DNA of 53,435 bases from assembly GCA_015057435.1 (NCBI GenBank), contig SVEJ01000022.1, positions 1 to 53,435 on the forward strand. The letters run 5' to 3'. Below the pieces are notes generated by a model that was not told the DNA's origin, made no database searches, and was given only the letters and a program-made list of their open reading frames with translations. The DNA comes from Lachnospiraceae bacterium. GTDB lineage: Bacteria; Bacillota; Clostridia; Lachnospirales; Lachnospiraceae. A program made the translations under genes and the position numbers. Within the stretch, counting starts at the first letter, position 1. Every line of letters begins with the position of its first letter. Of this stretch, positions 48,274 through 53,435 are shown piece after piece.

Positions 48274-49308
48274 ATGAAGTTAAGTGATTTTTATTATGAT
48301 TTACCGGAAGAATTAATTGCACAGGATCCATTGGAGCAGAGAAGTGATTCGAAACTTATGGTGATTGGAAGAGAAGATGGAAGTATCGAGCACAAACATT
48401 TTTATGACATCTTAGATTATGTAAACCCAGGAGATTGTTTGGTAATCAATGATACAAAAGTAATACCTGCAAGACTTATGGGTGTGAAAGAGGATACGGG
48501 AGCATCTATTGAGGTACTTTTATTAAAGCGCAAAGAAGAGAAAGTTTGGGAAACTTTGGTAAAACCCGGTAAGAAGATGAAACCTGGTGCACGAGTATCC
48601 TTTGGAGACGGACTGATTGTAGGAGAAGTCATTGATGTTGTAGAGGAAGGTAATCGTTTGATTCGCTTTGAGTACGAAGGAATTTGGGAGGAACTTCTAG
48701 ACCAGCTAGGTCAAATGCCGTTACCGCCATATATTACACATCAGTTACAGGATAGAACTCGTTATCAGACTGTATATGCGAAACACGATGGTTCTGCGGC
48801 AGCTCCAACGGCAGGCTTGCATTTTACGAAGGAGTTATTACAGAAGTTAGAGGATAAGGGCGTGGAGATTGCCCATGTGTGTCTTCATGTGGGACTTGGA
48901 ACATTCCGTCCGGTGAAAGTAGATAACATTTTAGAGCATCACATGCATTCGGAATTCTATATGGTAGAAGAAGAAGAGGCAGCGAAGATTAATGCGGCCA
49001 AAGCAAGAGGCAATCAAGTCATTTCGGTTGGTACGACCAGTACGAGAACCTTAGAATCTGTTGCGGATGAGAATGGAATTGTTCATGCCGGAAGTGGTTG
49101 GACGGAGATTTTTATTTATCCGGGATACGAATTTAAAGTGGTTGATTCTTTGATTACCAATTTCCATTTGCCGGAATCCACACTACTGATGTTAGTATCT
49201 GCATTTTCTACAAGAGAGAAGATGTTACATGCATATGAAGTGGCTGTGAAGGAGAAATATCGCTTCTTTTCTTTTGGAGATGCGATGATTATTAAGAAAA
49301 ATAGTTGA
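48274..49308 (+). CDS. queA: S-adenosylmethionine:tRNA ribosyltransferase-isomerase
   Basis: The 344-residue protein matches QueA along its length: start [20 protein letters not shown], then [23 protein letters not shown], the [13 protein letters not shown] motif, VGLGTFRPV, and [23 protein letters not shown] residues near the end. It transfers the ribosyl part of SAM to 7-aminomethyl-7-deazaguanine in tRNA to make epoxyqueuosine. No other queuosine gene is in the window. GGTGGAG precedes the ATG. Confidence 0.97.
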   Translation: MKLSDFYYDLPEELIAQDPLEQRSDSKLMVIGREDGSIEHKHFYDILDYVNPGDCLVINDTKVIPARLMGVKEDTGASIEVLLLKRKEEKVWETLVKPGKKMKPGARVSFGDGLIVGEVIDVVEEGNRLIRFEYEGIWEELLDQLGQMPLPPYITHQLQDRTRYQTVYAKHDGSAAAPTAGLHFTKELLQKLEDKGVEIAHVCLHVGLGTFRPVKVDNILEHHMHSEFYMVEEEEAAKINAAKARGNQVISVGTTSTRTLESVADENGIVHAGSGWTEIFIYPGYEFKVVDSLITNFHLPESTLLMLVSAFSTREKMLHAYEVAVKEKYRFFSFGDAMIIKKNS

Positions 49309-49366
49309 CATAATCTTAGTGGCTGAAAACTGTGTATAGAAAGATTGTAAAAAGTTTGAATGGAAT

Positions 49367-49420
49367 AATATGAAAAAAAGCTAGTAAAATCAATGGTTGC
49401 AACTGTTAGTTGACAAATTT
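49367..49420 (+). promoter_or_regulatory. Two-copy promoter-like element with GTTGCAAC palindrome (copy 2)
   Basis: AATATGAA, CTAGT (49381-49385), TCAATGGTTGCAAC (49390-49403) and AGTTG (49408-49412) repeat the order found at 1731-1786. It lies upstream of the membrane XRE gene. Confidence 0.45.
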
Positions 49421-49492
49421 CAAGGTAGACTTGGTGGAAGAAAATGGAGGTGAAACTGTAGTATGGGAAAAAAGCAAAAGGAGATGTTAAAC

Positions 49493-50566
49493 ATGAAGTT
49501 AGCAGAAAAGATTTATCAGGAAAGAAGAAAGTTAGGTTTATCCCAGGAACAGTTTGCCGAACAGATGGATATCAGTCGTCAGGCAGTTTCTAAATGGGAG
49601 TCTGGACAGTCTATGCCGGATCTTGACAAGGTTGTAGCTATGAGTCAGATTTTTGGGGTGTCTACGGATTACTTATTAAAGGAAGATGATAGCGTACAAA
49701 CTGAGAATTATCATACAGAATATATGGAAGATACGTTTGATGATTTTGGTGGTAACAAAGAACACGAAAGCAATACATCATATGATCCTCAAGAGTCAAA
49801 TATACCGTTACAGGAATTATCAATAGAAGAAGTAACATCTTATCAGAGGACGCATATAGCATCTACAAAGCAAATTGCATTGGGTGTTTTTCTTTGTATT
49901 ATGGGAGCTGTACTTACAGAGTTAACACAATTGTTGTCAGTTACTGTGTTTTCGGTAAATGGGGATGCTTTGGAAGAATTTCCGATGTTGATATGTGTAA
50001 TGTTTGCCATTGCACTATTTGTACCTGCAGGTATGGCACTTAGTAAGTATGAATATATGGAAAAGATTCCGTTTGTATTGCCACAAGGGGAAAAAGCGAG
50101 ACTGGAAGTAGAAATGGAAAGTTTTCAGCGCAAATTTGCAACAGGTATTACAAGTGGTATTGTATGTATTCTTCTCGGTGTACTTTCCGGTACATTTATG
50201 GAATATCTAACAGAAGTTACCGGTAATAACATGTGGGATGATTCTATTTCATCTATATCCATATTGTCTTTTGTCGCCATTGGTGTATATGTGCTTGTTC
50301 GTTCCGGTATGAAAAAGGGCATGTACAATGTTTTATTACAACAAGAGGATTATTCGGTTTCTAAAAAACGAAACCACAAGAATAAAGATAGCGTGATGGG
50401 ATTAGTAGCAGGTGTATATTGGTGTTTGATTACAGCAGTATATCTCGGTTATAGTTTTATTACAAAAGATTGGGAAAGAAGCTGGATTGTGTGGCCGGTA
50501 GCAGGATGTGTGTTCGGCGCGATTGCAACATTTATTGTCTTGTCGGAATCTAAGACGAAGAAATAG
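49493..50566 (+). CDS. Membrane-anchored XRE regulator
   Basis: ATG 49493 is preferred (AAAGGAG nine bases upstream); ATG 49463 is an alternative. The 357-residue protein starts with a Cro/CI HTH (about 1-65; LSQEQFAEQMDISRQAVSKW). An acidic linker (about 68-125) precedes about six membrane helices (about 130-357). Similar HTH-plus-membrane proteins are common in Clostridia and sense membrane or cell-wall signals, but no ligand can be assigned here. Its stop lies only a few bases before the LytTR boxes of the next gene. Confidence 0.87.
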   Translation: MKLAEKIYQERRKLGLSQEQFAEQMDISRQAVSKWESGQSMPDLDKVVAMSQIFGVSTDYLLKEDDSVQTENYHTEYMEDTFDDFGGNKEHESNTSYDPQESNIPLQELSIEEVTSYQRTHIASTKQIALGVFLCIMGAVLTELTQLLSVTVFSVNGDALEEFPMLICVMFAIALFVPAGMALSKYEYMEKIPFVLPQGEKARLEVEMESFQRKFATGITSGIVCILLGVLSGTFMEYLTEVTGNNMWDDSISSISILSFVAIGVYVLVRSGMKKGMYNVLLQQEDYSVSKKRNHKNKDSVMGLVAGVYWCLITAVYLGYSFITKDWERSWIVWPVAGCVFGAIATFIVLSESKTKK

Positions 50567-50574
50567 CTATTCTT

Positions 50575-50657
50575 ACGCAAAAAGTGCCTATTTTTACGCA
50601 AGGTGCGTTATATCAAAATAAATATGTTATCTTATATCTCGGCAAGAATCAACAAAA
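50575..50657 (+). promoter_or_regulatory. Probable LytTR operator-promoter of the lipoprotein gene
   Basis: ACGCAA boxes lie at 50575 and 50596 (21 bp apart), TTATAT at 50632 as a -10, and AAGAATCAACAAAA at 50644 at the likely transcript start. The same order and spacings occur before the FG-GAP gene. Confidence 0.72.
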
Positions 50658-50688
50658 AGAAGTGATTTTTAAGGAGGATATGGATAAG

Positions 50689-51237
50689 ATGAAGAAAAGA
50701 ATGTATTTTCTGCTTGTGACATTGTTGCTGTTTGGAACAACAGCCTGTGGGAAGAATGCAGATTCCACACAAGAGGTTATCACGCAGGAACAGACGGGAG
50801 TAACTACAGCTGAGGAGACAGAAATGGAGACTACAGAAGCAACCACAAATGAAACAGTTGTTACTGATATAGAGATAACAGAGGTTACTACTGAGACAGA
50901 AACAGAGAAAACAGTCACTGAAGAAGCTACCGAGGAAGTAACAACGGAGACAGCACAGTCAGCAGGTGCGATTACACCAGAGGAAGCAGAAGCGTTGCTT
51001 GTAAAGGTTTTTGGAACAGAAGATGCGGAAACCGGTAATGTGTATTCCTTTGGGTATGTGAACACCATGACAGTGAATGGTGTGGAATATCACGCATTTA
51101 CGTGGGGATGGCTTATAGATAATCATGTATCAAAGCTTACAGATTTGCTTGTGGCAACGGATGGTAGTGCAATTCATGAAGGGCTCGTTGTGGGAGATGA
51201 TGTAACTGTATACACTGAAACGAATTATGTTGAATAA
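50689..51237 (+). CDS. Secreted Thr/Glu-rich lipoprotein
   Basis: ATG 50689 is chosen because AAGGAGG ends 11 bases before it, and it starts a signal peptide with lipobox TTAC-G (Cys near residue 19). The 182-residue product has a long spacer of Thr, Glu and Val (about 25-90) and then a C-terminal domain (about 95-182; PEEAEALLVKVFG and VEYHAFTWGWL) with no recognised family. The spacer lets the domain stand off the membrane. Its promoter carries the ACGCAA boxes, so LytTR control is likely. Confidence 0.78.
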   Translation: MKKRMYFLLVTLLLFGTTACGKNADSTQEVITQEQTGVTTAEETEMETTEATTNETVVTDIEITEVTTETETEKTVTEEATEEVTTETAQSAGAITPEEAEALLVKVFGTEDAETGNVYSFGYVNTMTVNGVEYHAFTWGWLIDNHVSKLTDLLVATDGSAIHEGLVVGDDVTVYTETNYVE

Positions 51238-51346
51238 TCCGTTAAGAATAGTGGAACGACTGTGGTGCTTCGTTTTACCGCAAGTGTCTTAGTAAGAATG
51301 TGGATTTAAGTGAATGTCACTTTACATAGGAACTGGACTTTAAAAT

Positions 51347-51377
51347 AAACAGGCAGCTATGAATAGCTGCCTGTTTT
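51347..51377. terminator. Bidirectional terminator next to the LytTR gene
   Basis: AAACAGGCAGCTAT and ATAGCTGCCTGTTT form a perfect stem with A/T tails on both sides. It overlaps the last codons of the minus-strand LytTR gene and may also end transcripts from the lipoprotein gene. Confidence 0.85.
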
Positions 51378-52098
51378 ATTGGTTGTAATTCGTCCATGCA
51401 GTACGGATTTCGTTACAGATTTTTTTGCTGAAGTATGCCTTTTCATTATTCGTAAACGTGACGTCTTCATTCGTCACGGTAGATATTGTGGAGATATTAA
51501 CGACAAGACCTGCTCCACATTGTATGAAGTTCTTGTCCAATAGAATATCTTGCATTGCATCAGCAAATGGTATTCGAAGATATAAACTTTCTAAGGCAGA
51601 CCCGTCGTCGAGGTGGTATACCAAAATTCGTTTGCTAAGTTCTACGTAGAGTAGATTATGCAAAGAAATGCGCGTGTTGCCTTCTTTTGTTTTTATTATG
51701 ATATATCTATCTGTTTTATTAGAAATACCTTTTAATGCATCATCTAAGGTTGCATATAAGTCTGCAGGTACAATTGGTTTTAGTATATAGTTAAAGGCTT
51801 TTGCTTTATAAGAGTCTAAGGCATAATCTTTGCTTGCGGTAAGATAAATAATAATACCTTCGTAATTCTCATCTCGAAGCTTAATGCCTAAGTCAATGCC
51901 ACTCATATCAGGCATCATAATATCGAGTATACAGATGTCAAAGTGTTCGTCATTTTGAACAGCATCTATAAGATCATCAGCGTGGCTGTAAATATATACA
52001 GTAAAATCTTTCAGATTGTGCTTTTGTGAATATTCATTAAGCATTACATCAAGCATACCGGCACATTGCAAGTCGTCATCGCATATTGCTATATTCAT
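51376..52098 (-). CDS. LytTR-family response regulator
   Basis: ATG 52098 follows GGAGGTGAG. The 240-residue protein has a receiver domain (about 1-120): the acidic pair in ICDDD, the phospho-Asp in ICILDIMMPDMSG, the Thr in YLTASKDY and the Lys in YILKPI. A LytTR DNA-binding domain follows (about 136-236; YIIIKTKEG, LLYVELSKRILVYHL). Such proteins (AgrA, LytR, VirR types) bind short direct repeats about two helical turns apart. No histidine kinase gene is visible in the window, so the partner is elsewhere. It is divergent from the FG-GAP gene. Confidence 0.92.
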   Translation of the reverse strand: MNIAICDDDLQCAGMLDVMLNEYSQKHNLKDFTVYIYSHADDLIDAVQNDEHFDICILDIMMPDMSGIDLGIKLRDENYEGIIIYLTASKDYALDSYKAKAFNYILKPIVPADLYATLDDALKGISNKTDRYIIIKTKEGNTRISLHNLLYVELSKRILVYHLDDGSALESLYLRIPFADAMQDILLDKNFIQCGAGLVVNISTISTVTNEDVTFTNNEKAYFSKKICNEIRTAWTNYNQ

Positions 52099-52193
52099 CA
52101 GCTCACCTCCCCATTTGATATCATCAATATACCACAAATTATGACAAAATTCATCTTAGAAATGAAATTATCATACTTTTTTTCGGTTTTTTT

Positions 52194-52297
52194 ACGCAAA
52201 AACCTACTTTTTATACGCAAAAAGTGACTTATTTTACGCAAGATACGTTTTTTTGAATAAAAAATGCTATGTTATATCCATAAAAGAATCAACAAAA
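52194..52297 (+). promoter_or_regulatory. Probable LytTR operator-promoter of the FG-GAP gene
   Basis: Three ACGCAA boxes at 52194, 52215 and 52236 are exactly 21 bp apart. TTATAT at 52272 lies 36 bp after the last box, and AAGAATCAACAAAA at 52284 lies 12 bp further. The layout is colinear with the element at 50575. A TTGAAT at 52253 is badly spaced for a -35, which fits an activator-dependent promoter. Confidence 0.75.
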
Positions 52298-52324
52298 GAA
52301 ATATTTTTCAAGGGAGGAGAAAAC

Positions 52325-53435
52325 ATGTTGAGAAAACGAATTGTAAGCATCGTTATGGTATTGATTATGTGTATTACACTACTACCACAATCGATGCCGG
52401 CAGTAGAAGCTGCCAGTAATATGGAAGGAGGATTCGAAGGACAGGAAGCGGATGTGTATACAGCGTTAGGTTTTGATACATCTGTAAAGCCTGAGGGATA
52501 TGACCCGAATACAACAGATAATCCTTACGGTAAGAAAAAATTTACCGGTAATCAGGTGTTTGAGGCAATGATTACAGGACCGGATGGAGCTGCTGTGTAT
52601 GGAAAGAATAATAATGGCCATTCAACAACTGATATATCCGGTTATCCGAGCAGTACAAATAAAAATGGTCTTGGTATGTCAGCAGCCGCATCTGCTGATT
52701 TTGATGGCGATGGATTACCTGGTGAAGTGGTTTATGTTGGTATTGAAACTAATAAGACACTTACCGGTGAGAAGTTGTACTTGGTTACAGGAGATGCCAA
52801 ATCGGTAAAGTTTGGTTCGAAGAAGCAGATTGGTAAAATTACCCCACAATCTGTTGCCGGGGAAAAGCATTCATGGTTTGATTATGCATGGCAGAACCTA
52901 TTGCAGGTAACTGCCGGAGATTATGATGGTGATGGATATGCCGAGATTGCAGTTTATGTAGCTGAGAACGGCAATGCAAGAGTAGAGGTGTATAAGTGTC
53001 GTAGAACTTCTGATTCAGCAACAGATTGTTGGATGGATATGGGAAATTGGGTCCGCGTATGGAGTCACGTATTAAGTAATACTGCGGGCGAGGTGCCGAA
53101 CATGGTATCATTAGTGTCAGGGGATTTTAACCGGGATGGTATTGATGATATGGCTGTTTCATCCGGTAGATTTATTCCGTCAACACAATCGACTGGTAGA
53201 GGTAAAGTAAGTGCCATTTGCGAAAAGAGTACTGCAACTGTTTTATGGGGCGATGATGCAGATATGCTTCAGAAGGATAGTCCAATCGATTTGAATGAGA
53301 AGGAATTAGGGGAACAAGTTCGTGTAAGCTTGATTACAGGAGATTTAGATGGTGATGGTTATGCTGAACTGATTGCAACGGGACAGCCTGTTTTGGATGC
53401 ACAGGATTATGATTTTGCTGCACCAAGGACAGGAC
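52325..53435 (+). CDS. Secreted FG-GAP/VCBS repeat protein, 3' end beyond the window
   Basis: The frame is open to the window edge (370 codons seen). GGGAGGAG precedes ATG 52325. A signal peptide ends near VEA-AS (about 31). Four FG-GAP-like repeats carry Ca-binding Asp loops: ADFDGDGLPGE, GDYDGDGYAE, GDFNRDGIDD and GDLDGDGYAE. Such propeller repeats mediate binding or adhesion. Its promoter has three ACGCAA boxes, so it is a likely LytTR target. What lies C-terminal to the repeats is not visible. Confidence 0.88.
   Translation, partial: MLRKRIVSIVMVLIMCITLLPQSMPAVEAASNMEGGFEGQEADVYTALGFDTSVKPEGYDPNTTDNPYGKKKFTGNQVFEAMITGPDGAAVYGKNNNGHSTTDISGYPSSTNKNGLGMSAAASADFDGDGLPGEVVYVGIETNKTLTGEKLYLVTGDAKSVKFGSKKQIGKITPQSVAGEKHSWFDYAWQNLLQVTAGDYDGDGYAEIAVYVAENGNARVEVYKCRRTSDSATDCWMDMGNWVRVWSHVLSNTAGEVPNMVSLVSGDFNRDGIDDMAVSSGRFIPSTQSTGRGKVSAICEKSTATVLWGDDADMLQKDSPIDLNEKELGEQVRVSLITGDLDGDGYAELIATGQPVLDAQDYDFAAPRTG

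Overview
The window is about 53 kb of low-GC DNA from a Gram-positive Clostridia genome, most likely a Lachnospiraceae-type gut anaerobe. The evidence is strong AGGAGG-type ribosome sites, sigma-A promoters, a T-box ahead of pheST, a 6S-like RNA, SpoIID and SpoVB/MurJ-type proteins, LTA synthase, a pyrophosphate-type phosphofructokinase, and many large secreted proteins built from Fn3, Big2, BspA-type leucine-rich and FG-GAP modules. All functions are inferred by reading motifs; no database search was run.

Layout. 1-127: end of an IS3/IS150-type insertion sequence. 0.3-3.0 kb: a repeat lipoprotein and a secreted Fn3 protein. 3.2-6.8 kb: a heterodimeric ABC exporter. 6.9-12.7 kb: an envelope and metabolic run (LTA synthase-like sulfatase, VanZ-like protein, small membrane protein, HD phosphohydrolase, oversized M29-like peptidase). 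12.8-13.5 kb: two small HTH-type proteins, one on each strand, with divergent promoters. 13.6-18.7 kb: transglutaminase-like protein, stand-alone aconitase-family hydratase, secreted PPC/Big2/Fn3 protein. 18.9-26.0 kb: lipid flippase, beta-CASP metallo-beta-lactamase RNase-like protein, and a 1257-residue cytosolic signalling protein (LacI-like sensor, degenerate GGDEF, intact EAL, C-terminal beta-solenoid). 26.2-31.1 kb: phosphofructokinase (minus), 6S-like RNA, SpoIID-like protein, YihY-like protein.

31.0-35.4 kb is the Phe-tRNA synthetase operon. It has a promoter inside the preceding gene, a T-box, a tandem 166-bp repeat full of GAA-triloop hairpins, pheS, a 63-residue membrane protein and pheT. 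35.6-47.3 kb is a surface-protein island: three genes end in the same leucine-rich module, a 7TM-LuxR regulator lies among them, and a fourth secreted protein follows. 47.4-50.6 kb: YdcF-like protein, queA and a membrane-anchored XRE regulator. 50.6-53.4 kb: a LytTR response regulator flanked by a lipoprotein gene and a truncated FG-GAP protein gene.

The most notable signals are four. (1) The promoters of the lipoprotein and the FG-GAP protein are colinear copies: ACGCAA boxes exactly 21 bp apart, 36 bp to the same -10 hexamer and 12 bp more to the same leader, on either side of an orphan LytTR regulator. (2) The LacI/GGDEF*/EAL protein carries intracellularly a beta-solenoid of a kind normally seen on surface proteins. 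(3) The 166-bp tandem element in the pheST leader folds into three nested hairpins per unit. (4) A roughly 50-bp promoter-like element with a GTTGCAAC palindrome occurs at two sites 47 kb apart.
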